Positions 7,088-13,918 of a stretch of 25,268 bases of DNA are shown here, in pieces. Numbering within the stretch: position 1 is the first letter of the stretch; the number at the start of each line of letters is the position of its first letter. The notes below the pieces were generated by a model. That model was not told the DNA's origin, made no database searches, and saw nothing but the letters and a program-made list of their open reading frames with translations. A program made the translations under genes and the position numbers. Source of the stretch: an uncultured Alphaproteobacteria bacterium (GTDB lineage Bacteria; Pseudomonadota; Alphaproteobacteria; CAAHEQ01; UBA3637); the NCBI GenBank assembly GCA_947629595.1, contig CANREI010000010.1:1-25268 (forward strand), given 5' to 3'.

Positions 7088-7480
7088 ATGATTGGAATTG
7101 TTTTAGTCGGACATAATGAATTACCGCAAGCCATGTTAACGGTTGTCAAGCATGTTGTCGGCAATACCGACGGTATGACGTGCGTTTGCATTGATATGTC
7201 GGATGATATGGAAGAAAAACGGCATGAAATACTGGAAAAAACAATTTCCGTCGATACCGGTGACGGTGTGGTTGTTGTCACGGATATGTTTGGCGGTACG
7301 CCCTCTAATTTGGCCATTTCTTTAATGGAAGAAAGAAATATTGAAGTTATTTCCGGTATGAATGTTCCCATGTTGATTAAACTGGCGGAAGAACGTTCGG
7401 AACCCATGCAGGTGGCCGTTCAAAAGGCGCAGGAAGCCGGTCGTAAATATATTAACGTTGCCTCAAACTTACTTGCTTAA
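7088..7480 (+). CDS. PTS EIIA component, mannose-family type (regulatory PTS)
   Basis: A 130-residue EIIA domain of the mannose/fructose family that accepts phosphate from HPr. The phosphorylated residue is His9 in VGHNELPQAM. The domain continues with VVVVTDMFGGTPSNLA, which forms the subunit interface in this family, and GMNVPMLIKLAEER. It stands alone: no EIIB, EIIC or EIID transporter gene is near. This matches the alphaproteobacterial ManX/PtsM type, thought to regulate other proteins by its phosphorylation state and not to import sugar. The start has an excellent site (CGGAGGGAATAAAA). It is 18 nt after hprK and 8 nt before the HPr gene, so the three form one operon. Confidence 0.93.
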   Translation: MIGIVLVGHNELPQAMLTVVKHVVGNTDGMTCVCIDMSDDMEEKRHEILEKTISVDTGDGVVVVTDMFGGTPSNLAISLMEERNIEVISGMNVPMLIKLAEERSEPMQVAVQKAQEAGRKYINVASNLLA

Positions 7481-7488
7481 ATCAAATA

Positions 7489-7767
7489 ATGGAAGAAAAG
7501 CTGACACAAAAAATTTGTATTCAAAATTTAAAGGGATTGCATGCGCGGGCAACGGCAGCATTCGTGAAAACGGCGTCTTTGTTTCAAAGCGATATTACCA
7601 TTCAAAAAGAGGGCGGAATCCCTGTTTCGGGAAAATCGATTATGGGTATTTTAATGCTGGGCATTCCCTTGGGCGAAGAAGTGATACTCACCGCGCAAGG
7701 CAGTGATGCGCAAGAAGCCATGAAAGCGCTTGTTGACTTAATAAACGCCCGTTTTAACGAAGAATAA
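7489..7767 (+). CDS. ptsH: Phosphocarrier protein HPr
   Basis: A 92-residue phosphocarrier that passes phosphate from enzyme I to EIIA proteins. The phosphorylated His18 lies in GLHARA. Ser50 in SGKSIMGIL is the site expected to be phosphorylated by HprK; the 32-residue spacing matches NPr-type HPr. LGIPLGEEVILTAQGSDAQEA is the usual C-terminal fold. The start at 7489 is 8 nt after the EIIA stop with only a weak purine-rich stretch, so translation is probably coupled. Enzyme I is not in the window. The stop codon TAA (7765-7767) touches the ankyrin remnant that follows. Confidence 0.94.
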   Translation: MEEKLTQKICIQNLKGLHARATAAFVKTASLFQSDITIQKEGGIPVSGKSIMGILMLGIPLGEEVILTAQGSDAQEAMKALVDLINARFNEE

Positions 7768-8163
7768 TTGTTGATATTGGGAGCTGATGTAAATGCGCAA
7801 AATAAGAGCGGGGAAACGGCGTTTATGTGTGCCAAAAGAGAGAAACACACCGAATGTATTCAACTGATAAAATCATGGCCGTTATTCTCAATACTCATTT
7901 CAAAACAGGGAAATAATCTCACGAAAGAGGAACAAGAAGCGATAGCGCAATTCATTTACGATGAAAAATTCCTCCATTCCGAAAACGGGGCTTTGCAGAG
8001 AAGAAAAATTTATCAAAAACCGGAATATGCAAAATCTTTGGTGCTTTATAAAAGTCTTCAAACAAAATTATGTCCGGAAGAAAAAGAACCCGATCGAAAA
8101 ATTTTGCATCAAAAACGTTTTCAGGAATACATGATATCTCAACAATCTGTTCATCAAAGATAA
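7768..8163 (+). pseudogene. 5'-truncated ankyrin-repeat gene remnant
   Basis: The reading frame directly after the ptsH stop encodes the last part of one ankyrin repeat (LLILGADVNAQ) and most of another (NKSGETAFMCAKREKHTECIQLI). About 90 residues of charged sequence with no recognised domain follow. The frame begins in the middle of a repeat helix: the start, the signal for translation and all upstream repeats are missing, and ptsH occupies that DNA in another frame. The only possible start is a TTG at 7768, touching the ptsH TAA, without a ribosome binding site. I read it as the tail of a larger ankyrin gene left by a deletion. Translation coupled to ptsH remains possible, in which case it would be a small 131-residue protein. 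Confidence 0.6.
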
Positions 8164-8193
8164 GGGGTTGAATTTTAAAAATGGTTGTTGATT

Positions 8194-8228
8194 AAAAAAG
8201 AGCCTGCTTGAAAACAGCAGGCTTTTTT
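8194..8228. terminator. Bidirectional terminator between the PTS operon and tRNA-Asn/Cys
   Basis: The stem AGCCTGC (8201-8207) / GCAGGCT (8217-8223) with a 9-nt loop has a T-run on the right and an A-run on the left. It can end the hprK-EIIA-HPr transcript on the plus strand and the two-tRNA transcript on the minus strand. Confidence 0.85.
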
Positions 8229-8230
8229 AA

Positions 8231-8305
8231 TGGCTCCAGCGGTAGGGCTCGAACCTACGACCGATCGGTTAACAGCCGATTGCTCTACCACTGAGCTACG
8301 CTGGA
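8231..8305 (-). tRNA. tRNA-Asn (anticodon GUU)
   Basis: Minus strand, 75 nt with encoded CCA. The acceptor stem TCCAGCG pairs with CGCTGGA. The anticodon arm reads CGGCTGTTAACCG (anticodon GTT), and the T-arm is GTAGG-TTCGAGC-CCTAC. It lies 6 nt downstream of tRNA-Cys and just before the shared terminator. Confidence 0.96.
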
Positions 8306-8311
8306 ACACTT

Positions 8312-8386
8312 TGGAGGCCGGTGCCGGAATCGAACCGACATAAAAGGATTTGCAGTCCTCTGCATAAGCCATTCTGCCAACCGGCC
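8312..8386 (-). tRNA. tRNA-Cys (anticodon GCA)
   Basis: Minus strand, 75 nt with encoded CCA and discriminator U. The acceptor stem GGCCGGT pairs with ACCGGCC. The anticodon arm is AGGACTGCAAATCCT (anticodon GCA). It is the first gene of a tRNA-Cys/tRNA-Asn unit. Confidence 0.96.
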
Positions 8387-8398
8387 TTGAACACTATA

Positions 8399-8427
8399 CT
8401 TTTAAAAAAAAATAAAAAATATGTCAA
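8399..8427 (-). promoter_or_regulatory. Probable promoter of the tRNA-Cys/tRNA-Asn unit
   Basis: Minus strand: a perfect -35 TTGACA (8422-8427). With a 17-bp spacer the -10 would be TAAAAG (8399-8404). A better-looking TATAGT (8393-8398) is 23 bp away, so the exact -10 is uncertain. Confidence 0.45.
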
Positions 8428-8444
8428 GAAAAAAATAAAAAATG

Positions 8445-8473
8445 TTGTAATTTTTTTCAATATAGTATATGAT
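8445..8473 (+). promoter_or_regulatory. tolC promoter
   Basis: -35 TTGTAA (8445-8450), 17-bp spacer, -10 TATGAT (8468-8473), leader about 26 nt carrying GAGGT before the tolC ATG. It lies 18 bp from the -35 box of the divergent tRNA promoter. Confidence 0.65.
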
Positions 8474-8505
8474 GGCAGTATTCGTTAAACAAAATGAGGT
8501 GTTGA

Positions 8506-9867
8506 ATGTTTAAAAAAATTTCTTTATTAGCTCTTGTTTTATCAACGGTTTCTTCCGTTGCCACGGCGGAAAATCTTTCCGATGTTCTTTCCTATACTTA
8601 TGAAAACAGCTTAACCGTGAATGCCGAGCGGGCCGGGTTAAAAGCGGTTGATGAAAGCGTTGCCAAAGCAAAATCGGGATACAGACCCAGTGTTATCGGG
8701 CAAGGAAATATCGGGCGTAATCACACGCAAAGCATTTATGACAATGCTTTTGGCGGCACAAAGCAAAAAATGTATCAAGATCCGAACGGCGTTTCCGTTA
8801 ACTTTGTTCAGCCGGTGTTTTCGGGGCTTTCAACTTATCATTCCGTTAAAGCCGCAAAATCGCAGGTTAAATCGGCGCGTGCCAATTTATATAATACCGA
8901 ACAGGCCACTTTGTTAGATGCCGTTGCCGTTTATATGGATGTGATTCGCGATAAAGCCGTTCTTGATTTACAAATCAGCAACGAAAAAGTGTTGGCGCGT
9001 CATTTGGATTCTTATCAAAAACGCTTTAAAGCCGGTGAGTTAACAAGAACCGATGTGGCCCAATCCGAAGCGCGTTTATCGGGTGCCAAAGCGGCTAAAA
9101 TTGCGGCGGAAGGGGCTTTGCAGGTTTCAAATGCCAATTATTTGAGCGTTGTGGGGTTAGAACCGGCTTCCAAAATGGATGATGTGAGCGATCAAGTGAA
9201 ATTGCCGCTTCCGAAAACGCTTGATGCAGCCATTGATGCGGCTTTAACCAATAATCCGCAAATTAAAGCCGCCGAATATGCATTACAGGCTGCCGGTTAT
9301 ACCGTCAATGCCAAAAAGGGGGTGTTGGCGCCGTCGGTTGATGTGTCGGCCGGTGCCGGAAAACAGCACGATGTGAGTATGTTTAAACGCAATGACACCT
9401 GGGAAGTCATGGCAAACGTTTCTGTTCCGCTTTATCAGTCCGGTGCCGAATATGCCGATATTCGGGCAGCCAAACAAACCGAAAATCAATATCGCATTTT
9501 GCTTTCAAAAATCAGGCAGGATGTTCGGGCGCAAACCATTACCGCCTGGGAAAATTACACCTCAAATAAAGCGCAAATTAACTCGATTAAAGCGCAAATT
9601 AAAGCCTCTAAAATTGCTTTGGACGGTGTGATTCGGGAAGCCAAAGTCGGCTCACGAACCGTTCTTGACGTGTTAGATGCCGAACAGGAACATTTAGATA
9701 ACCAAGTCGCTTTGGTGCGCGTTCACCGCGATGAAATTGTTTCGGCGTATGCGTTAATGTCGGCTGTCGGTTCTTTAAATCCGGAAGGATTAAAGTTAAA
9801 CGTGCCGTCTTATGATCCGAAAGCCTATTATGAAGAAGTTAAAAACAAATGGTTCGGAATGAATTAA
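8506..9867 (+). CDS. tolC: TolC-family outer membrane efflux/secretion channel
   Basis: A 453-residue outer membrane protein that forms the exit duct for tripartite efflux pumps or type I secretion. A signal peptide is clear: a lysine, then a hydrophobic stretch to about residue 21, with cleavage near VATA-EN. Two TolC repeats follow (about 25-225 and 230-430). The first has LLDAVAVYMDVIRDKAVLDLQ and GELTRTDVAQSEARL. The second has VSVPLYQSGAEYADIRAAKQ and VGSRTVLDVLDAEQE. It has its own promoter and a GAGGT ribosome binding site, and is followed 10 nt later by popZ. No inner-membrane pump or adaptor gene is nearby, so it probably serves partners encoded elsewhere. Confidence 0.94.
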   Translation: MFKKISLLALVLSTVSSVATAENLSDVLSYTYENSLTVNAERAGLKAVDESVAKAKSGYRPSVIGQGNIGRNHTQSIYDNAFGGTKQKMYQDPNGVSVNFVQPVFSGLSTYHSVKAAKSQVKSARANLYNTEQATLLDAVAVYMDVIRDKAVLDLQISNEKVLARHLDSYQKRFKAGELTRTDVAQSEARLSGAKAAKIAAEGALQVSNANYLSVVGLEPASKMDDVSDQVKLPLPKTLDAAIDAALTNNPQIKAAEYALQAAGYTVNAKKGVLAPSVDVSAGAGKQHDVSMFKRNDTWEVMANVSVPLYQSGAEYADIRAAKQTENQYRILLSKIRQDVRAQTITAWENYTSNKAQINSIKAQIKASKIALDGVIREAKVGSRTVLDVLDAEQEHLDNQVALVRVHRDEIVSAYALMSAVGSLNPEGLKLNVPSYDPKAYYEEVKNKWFGMN

Positions 9868-9877
9868 AGGGGGAAAA

Positions 9878-10228
9878 ATGCAGGAAGAACAAACAATTGC
9901 CGATATTTTAACTTCCATTCGACAAGTGCTTTCCAAAGAAGCGGAAAGTTTAAATACCCAAGCACCCGTTCAAAAGAAAATACAGGAAGATGTGTTTGAA
10001 TTAACACCGCAAATGCAACTGTCGCAAGGAGAGCTGGTAACGCCGCAAACGGCAATTAAAGCCCAGGCTTCGTTGGAAAAATTGGATGTTTATAAAGATT
10101 CAACTGAAAAAACAATCATTGAAAAAGAATTAAAACCTTTATTGCAAGCGTGGTTAAATGAGCATTTACCAAGCATTGTAGAAAATGTTGTAACACGTGA
10201 AGTTCGTCGAATAATCAACAGAAATTAA
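9878..10228 (+). CDS. popZ: PopZ-like cell-pole organizing protein (DUF2497)
   Basis: A 116-residue protein with the two conserved ends of the PopZ/DUF2497 family. The N-terminal helix is EEQTIADILTSIRQVLSKEA (residues 3-22), which in Caulobacter recruits client proteins. The C-terminal oligomerisation segment is PLLQAWLNEHLPSIVENVV followed by TREVRRIIN. The middle is a short variable linker, and the whole is shorter than Caulobacter PopZ (177 residues). PopZ forms a polar scaffold that anchors the centromere complex and other proteins. The ribosome binding site is AAAGGGGG, and it is in an operon with tolC. This gene is a strong sign of an alphaproteobacterium. In several relatives I recall valS being next downstream; here valS lies about 8 kb away. 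Confidence 0.88.
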   Translation: MQEEQTIADILTSIRQVLSKEAESLNTQAPVQKKIQEDVFELTPQMQLSQGELVTPQTAIKAQASLEKLDVYKDSTEKTIIEKELKPLLQAWLNEHLPSIVENVVTREVRRIINRN

Positions 10229-10238
10229 AGTGTTTTTT

Positions 10239-10991
10239 TTATTTTTTAACGGAACGCGCCATTGTGAGAACATAAACAGCTTTGGCGCCGTTTTTCTTTA
10301 ACACTTTTGCGCAAGATTCGGCTGTTGCACCGGTTGTTAAAACATCATCAATCAATAAAATGCGTTTTCCTTGAATCAATTCGGCATTACGAACCTGAAA
10401 AGCATCGGTTAAATTTTGTTTTCTCTCTTTTGCCGTTTTGTGTGTTTGCGATTCGGTATGATGGGTGCGATATAAAACGGAACCGTTATATTCTTTATGA
10501 ATTTTTCGAGCCAGCAATTCGGCTAAAACAGCCGATTGATTATATTGTCTTTTCAAGCGTCTGAGCCAATACATCGGAACGGGAATCACCAGATCTGTTT
10601 TATCAAACAAATCAATGCCCGCTTTTAAAAGATAATGAACCAAAATATGTCTTAAATCAGTCCGGTCATAATATTTAAATTTTAAAATCAATTGACGGGA
10701 AAAAATATCGTAAACAAACGCCGAGCGCGCCATATCATAAAGCGGACGCTTGGATAAACATTTCGCACAAAGCATTTTTTCGCCCGTATCCGTTTCAATC
10801 GGTAGCGGAACGGAACACCAATAACATTTCGGGGCATGGATAAAATGAATTTTATGAAAACATTCATCACACAAAATTTGTTCGGAATCAATGATTTTCT
10901 CACAATACGGACATTGCGGCGGAAACAGATAAACAATAATATTCCTAAACAAAGTTTTAAAAATATTTTTGAAATCTCTTGTGTTTTTCAT
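10239..10991 (-). CDS. comF: ComF-family phosphoribosyltransferase-like protein
   Basis: A 250-residue ComF/GntX-type protein. The N-terminal double zinc ribbon (about residues 22-82) has CPYCEKI, CDECFHK, CYWCSVP and CAKCLSK pairs. The C-terminal type I phosphoribosyltransferase domain ends in ILLIDDVLTTGATAESCAKVL, the PRPP-binding loop, at about residues 212-232. The family is linked to DNA uptake and processing, but the biochemical role is unresolved. It converges with popZ; only 10 bp and a T-rich stretch lie between the stops. The ATG has no ribosome binding site and a promoter ends exactly 6 bp before it, so the mRNA is probably leaderless. Confidence 0.92.
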   Translation of the reverse strand: MKNTRDFKNIFKTLFRNIIVYLFPPQCPYCEKIIDSEQILCDECFHKIHFIHAPKCYWCSVPLPIETDTGEKMLCAKCLSKRPLYDMARSAFVYDIFSRQLILKFKYYDRTDLRHILVHYLLKAGIDLFDKTDLVIPVPMYWLRRLKRQYNQSAVLAELLARKIHKEYNGSVLYRTHHTESQTHKTAKERKQNLTDAFQVRNAELIQGKRILLIDDVLTTGATAESCAKVLKKNGAKAVYVLTMARSVKK

Positions 10992-11007
10992 AAAAATAAA
11001 CTACTGT
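10979..11007 (+). promoter_or_regulatory. Possible promoter of the hydrolase gene
   Basis: -35 TTGTGT (10979-10984, inside the first codons of comF), 17-bp spacer, -10 TACTGT (11002-11007), leader about 24 nt with AAGGA. Its -10 overlaps the -10 of the divergent comF promoter by 2 bp. The match is weaker than most others here. Confidence 0.4.
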
Positions 11008-11026
11008 ATCGGTTGTAAAATTGCAA
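10998..11026 (-). promoter_or_regulatory. comF promoter predicting a leaderless mRNA
   Basis: Minus strand: -35 TTGCAA (11021-11026), 17-bp spacer, -10 TAGTTT (10998-11003), then ATTTTT and the comF ATG at 10991. Transcription would begin at or next to the A of the ATG. Confidence 0.5.
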
Positions 11027-11037
11027 GGATAAAATAA

Positions 11038-11799
11038 ATGAGTGTTCAAAAAATTTTAAATCGTGAAAACAGAACCATTGTCTATGAATATGAACCGAAA
11101 CAAAAAAAAGCCTGTATTGTTTATTTGCACGGGTTGAATTCTTCCCGTCAAAGCGAAAAGGGAAAACGGTTATTGAAGTTGGCAAAAGAGAAAAATTATG
11201 CCTTTTTATCCGTTGATTACACGGCGCACGGCGAATCGGAGGGAACGCCTGCCGATTTTCGTGTTGCCCGATGTTTGAATGATGTTCTTGATGTTATGGC
11301 CAAAGAAAAAATCGTTAATCCTCTTTATTTGGTCGGCAGTTCGTTGGGCGGGTGGATAGCCTTTTTATTGGCCGAAAAAATGCAAAATCAGGTGAAAGGC
11401 ATTCTTACCTGTGCGGCAGGTGTTGATTTTTTGGAACGGGTTTGGCAAAAAATGTTACCGCAAAGCATTAAACTGTTGTTAAAAAGCGGGCATATTATCG
11501 GACCGAATGCCGAAACAAAAGGATATTGCTTCTCTTATGCCATGTTTCAAGAGGCGAAGCCTTATTTGTTACTGCACCGAAAAATTAACTATACGGGACC
11601 GGTTATTTTGGCACATGGCGATGCCGATACGGTTGTTTTGCCGGATAATTCGTTTAAAATTAAAGAGGCCCTCTTGTCTCAAGATGTTCAAGTTCATATT
11701 ATAAAAGGGGAAGGGCATGCGTTAAGCGGTTATCCCTTGGAACAGGAAGTGGAACGGTTAATTTGGAAAGGAGAAAAAAATGGCAACGCAAAAAAATGA
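11038..11799 (+). CDS. Alpha/beta-hydrolase family serine hydrolase
   Basis: A 253-residue single-domain alpha/beta hydrolase, with no signal peptide and therefore probably cytoplasmic. The oxyanion region is YLHGLNSSRQSEKG (from residue 29). The nucleophile elbow is GSSLGG with Ser102. The catalytic acid is probably Asp197 in HGDADTVV, and the catalytic His is His227 in GEGHAL. DYTAHGESEG resembles esterase, lipase and peptidase members of the family (DYxGHGxS). The substrate cannot be told. The start has AAGGATAAAATAA before the ATG. Its last 20 nt overlap the TspO gene, so the two are co-transcribed. Confidence 0.9.
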   Translation: MSVQKILNRENRTIVYEYEPKQKKACIVYLHGLNSSRQSEKGKRLLKLAKEKNYAFLSVDYTAHGESEGTPADFRVARCLNDVLDVMAKEKIVNPLYLVGSSLGGWIAFLLAEKMQNQVKGILTCAAGVDFLERVWQKMLPQSIKLLLKSGHIIGPNAETKGYCFSYAMFQEAKPYLLLHRKINYTGPVILAHGDADTVVLPDNSFKIKEALLSQDVQVHIIKGEGHALSGYPLEQEVERLIWKGEKNGNAKK

Positions 11800-12250
11800 C
11801 TCGATTTATGTAAAAGCCGGGCGACTGTTTTTTATTTTATTATTTGTTTATGCGGTTTGTTTTGTCAGTTCTCTTTTTATCACACCGGACAGATTAAACT
11901 GGTATCGATCTTTACCGCTTTCCTCTTTAACGCCGCCTGATTATTTATTCGGTGTTGCGTGGAGCATTTTATATCTGTTAATGGGCATATCCGCGTTTTT
12001 GGTCTGGAATAAAGCTTCGCCGCGTTATTTTGCCTTACAACTCATTTGCGCGGGATTATGGCCTTTTGTGTTTTTCTTTTTGCACAGCATTATCGGCGGC
12101 TTAATTATTATCGGCCTCATGATTGTTTTTTTGGCTTTGACCGTCAAAACATTTTATCCCGTCTCGAAAACGGCGGCTTTTTTATTGATTCCGCAACTTG
12201 TGTGGGCCGTTTTTGCTTTTTATTTAAATGCTTCTTTGCTCATCGGTTAA
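11780..12250 (+). CDS. tspO: TspO/MBR-family membrane protein
   Basis: A 156-residue TspO (tryptophan-rich sensory protein / translocator protein) with five predicted membrane helices. The family core is LTPPDYLFGVAWSILYLLMG (helices 1-2), matching the usual P-P-x-W/Y-x-F-x-x-x-W-x-x-L-Y-x-x-M-G. Later come GLWPFVFFFLHS and LLIPQLVWAVFAFYLNASL, equivalent to the WS-x-x-FF and LVW-x-x-F-A-x-x-LN motifs. TspO binds tetrapyrroles and in Alphaproteobacteria such as Rhodobacter affects oxygen- or stress-dependent gene control. A GGAAAGGAG ribosome binding site lies inside the end of the hydrolase gene. Its stop codon overlaps the stop of the convergent nfo gene through a shared TTAA (12247-12250). 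Confidence 0.9.
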   Translation: MATQKNDSIYVKAGRLFFILLFVYAVCFVSSLFITPDRLNWYRSLPLSSLTPPDYLFGVAWSILYLLMGISAFLVWNKASPRYFALQLICAGLWPFVFFFLHSIIGGLIIIGLMIVFLALTVKTFYPVSKTAAFLLIPQLVWAVFAFYLNASLLIG

Positions 12251-13077
12251 CCGTAATTGGCGCGCAACAAAGCAATTTCTGCTTTATAGCCTTCAAACAC
12301 ATTGGGTGTTTCCAAAATGAACGGTAAATCTTTTAAAAGAGGGTGATTGATTAAGCGAATGATTGCTTCCGTTCCGATGGAACCGGCACCGATTTTGGCA
12401 TGTCTGTCTTTGTGACTGTTAAACGGCGTTAAGCTGTCATTTAAATGAACCATTTTCAATCGCTTTAACCCGATTTTTTGATCAAATTCTTCTAAAACAT
12501 CATCCAAGTGATGAACGATATCATATCCGGCAGAATAAATATGACACGTATCCATACAAACGCCTAATTTTTCGGCATCATTGCTTCGATTGATAATCGC
12601 GGCAATTTCATCAAAGGTTGAACCGATTTCCGAACCTTTGCCCGACATGGTTTCCAATAAAACGGTTGTGTTTGTTTGTGTGCTTAAAAGATGATTGATG
12701 AGAGATACGATTTGCGTAAGACCGGTTTCAATTCCTTGTCCGACATGACAGCCCGGATGAAAATTATAATATTGCCCGTTTAATGCCGTTAAGCGGTTTA
12801 AATCATCTGCCATGGTTTCAAGAGCAAAAATACGCGTTTCCTCTTTATCGGAGCAGGGGTTAATGGTGTAAGAAGCATGCGCCAAAATTTTTTCAACGGC
12901 ATTTTCTTTCATTAAATTTAAAAAAGCTTCAATGTCATTTAAATTGAGTTCTTTGGCTTGTCCGCCGCGCGGGTTACGCGTGAAAAATTGACAGGTATTG
13001 GCATTCATGGCTAACATTTCCTGCCCCATTTCATAGAATCCTTTTACACAAGAAAGATGCGCACCGATGGTTAACAT
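12247..13077 (-). CDS. nfo: Endonuclease IV (AP endonuclease)
   Basis: A 276-residue zinc-dependent AP endonuclease of the xylose-isomerase-like TIM-barrel family, acting in base-excision repair. It starts MLTIGAHLSCVKGFYEM. Metal ligands are visible in order: His in NFHPGCHVG, Glu in LLETMSGKGSEIG, Asp and His in VCMDTCHIYSAGYD, the NDSLTPFNSHKDRH block with its Asp/His pair, and the final Glu in FILETP. I chose the ATG at 13077 because it has GGAGGAA upstream and gives the usual family start. A start at 13158 is open but adds 27 unrelated residues inside endA. It follows endA by 7 nt in the same operon. Confidence 0.95.
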   Translation of the reverse strand: MLTIGAHLSCVKGFYEMGQEMLAMNANTCQFFTRNPRGGQAKELNLNDIEAFLNLMKENAVEKILAHASYTINPCSDKEETRIFALETMADDLNRLTALNGQYYNFHPGCHVGQGIETGLTQIVSLINHLLSTQTNTTVLLETMSGKGSEIGSTFDEIAAIINRSNDAEKLGVCMDTCHIYSAGYDIVHHLDDVLEEFDQKIGLKRLKMVHLNDSLTPFNSHKDRHAKIGAGSIGTEAIIRLINHPLLKDLPFILETPNVFEGYKAEIALLRANYG

Positions 13078-13084
13078 AAAGCTG

Positions 13085-13849
13085 TTATTCCTCCCATAAA
13101 TGAGCCAAAATACAAGCATTTTTGGTGATTTGATTTTCCGAATGCTGTAATTTTTCAATTCGAGCGGTGCGTTTGCATTCCCACGGGGTAACGGGATATT
13201 TTTCCGCCCATTTTTTCATCAATTGCTTTTGGGCGGCACTTAACCTGAAACGCGGGGCATAAGCCGCTTCAAAATAAAGCGTGGTGCGCGCGATAACGCC
13301 TTTGGCCTCATCGGGCGGATCAGCCTTTTTATCGGCAATTTTAAACTTGCAGCCGCCGAAAGTGCTGGGTATGTTTTCGGGCAATTCCGTAAAATTATAA
13401 TTGGATCGGGCCGCATTAACCGAGCCGATGGCCGGATATAAATTATACATATCCGCTTCCATAAAGGCAAAAATAATGTTTGTTTTTTCGGCACATTTTC
13501 GCCCTTGATAAGGTTTGTTGTTTTTATTGACACAAGCCGGTGCCCCTTCACGCCATTCTTTAAAGAAACGCCCGAAGTTTTCGGCCGGCACAATATGTTC
13601 GAATTCTATTCGTTGGGCACGTTTTGCCATAACCGTTTGATTAAAATTCGGCGGATAATGAACGATTTGCTTTGTTTCGGGTAAATAGGTAGCTTGACAA
13701 TAAACAGTTTGAAAATAATCGGTATAAACGTTATTTAATAACAGTTTTTTCGCTTTGGAAAAAGAAGAAATCGTATAATTTTGTGCATTTGCCGATGACA
13801 AAGGCATAATCAACAAAAAGGCAAGGCATAGAAAATATAAAAAACGCAA
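13085..13849 (-). CDS. endA: Secreted endonuclease I (EndA/Dns family)
   Basis: A 254-residue periplasmic or extracellular nuclease that cuts DNA (and often RNA) without sequence specificity. The signal peptide covers residues 1-22, with cleavage at SANA-QN. The beta-beta-alpha-metal core is RIEFEHIVPAENFGRFF, with the catalytic His in EHIVPA, followed by the family block MEADMYNLYPAIGSVNAARS, where the Asn is a metal ligand. Paired cysteines (ACVNKN, GRKCAEK, GGCKF, WECKR) suggest disulfides, as in Dns and Vvn. The start is TTG at 13849, with AAAGGATG 8-9 nt upstream; the ATG at 13859 is out of frame. A strong promoter lies at 13880-13908. It sits directly upstream of nfo. Confidence 0.92.
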   Translation of the reverse strand: MRFLYFLCLAFLLIMPLSSANAQNYTISSFSKAKKLLLNNVYTDYFQTVYCQATYLPETKQIVHYPPNFNQTVMAKRAQRIEFEHIVPAENFGRFFKEWREGAPACVNKNNKPYQGRKCAEKTNIIFAFMEADMYNLYPAIGSVNAARSNYNFTELPENIPSTFGGCKFKIADKKADPPDEAKGVIARTTLYFEAAYAPRFRLSAAQKQLMKKWAEKYPVTPWECKRTARIEKLQHSENQITKNACILAHLWEE

Positions 13850-13879
13850 CTTCTTTCATCCTTTTTAAAAACGCTATTC

Positions 13880-13908
13880 AGAATAAAGGATTTTCTGCGC
13901 CTTGTCAA
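13880..13908 (-). promoter_or_regulatory. endA-nfo operon promoter
   Basis: Minus strand: -35 TTGACA (13903-13908), 17-bp spacer, -10 TATTCT (13880-13885). The leader is about 24 nt with the endA ribosome binding site. Confidence 0.7.
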
Positions 13909-13918
13909 TCATAAAAGA

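Noticed and set aside
8175..8372. Minus-strand frame of 65 codons across tRNA-Cys and tRNA-Asn
   Set aside because: It reads through both tRNA genes and the terminator in sense direction; not a protein gene.
12247..13158. Longer endonuclease IV starting at 13158
   Set aside because: It adds 27 residues with no family match inside endA; the ATG at 13077 has a ribosome binding site and the usual start.
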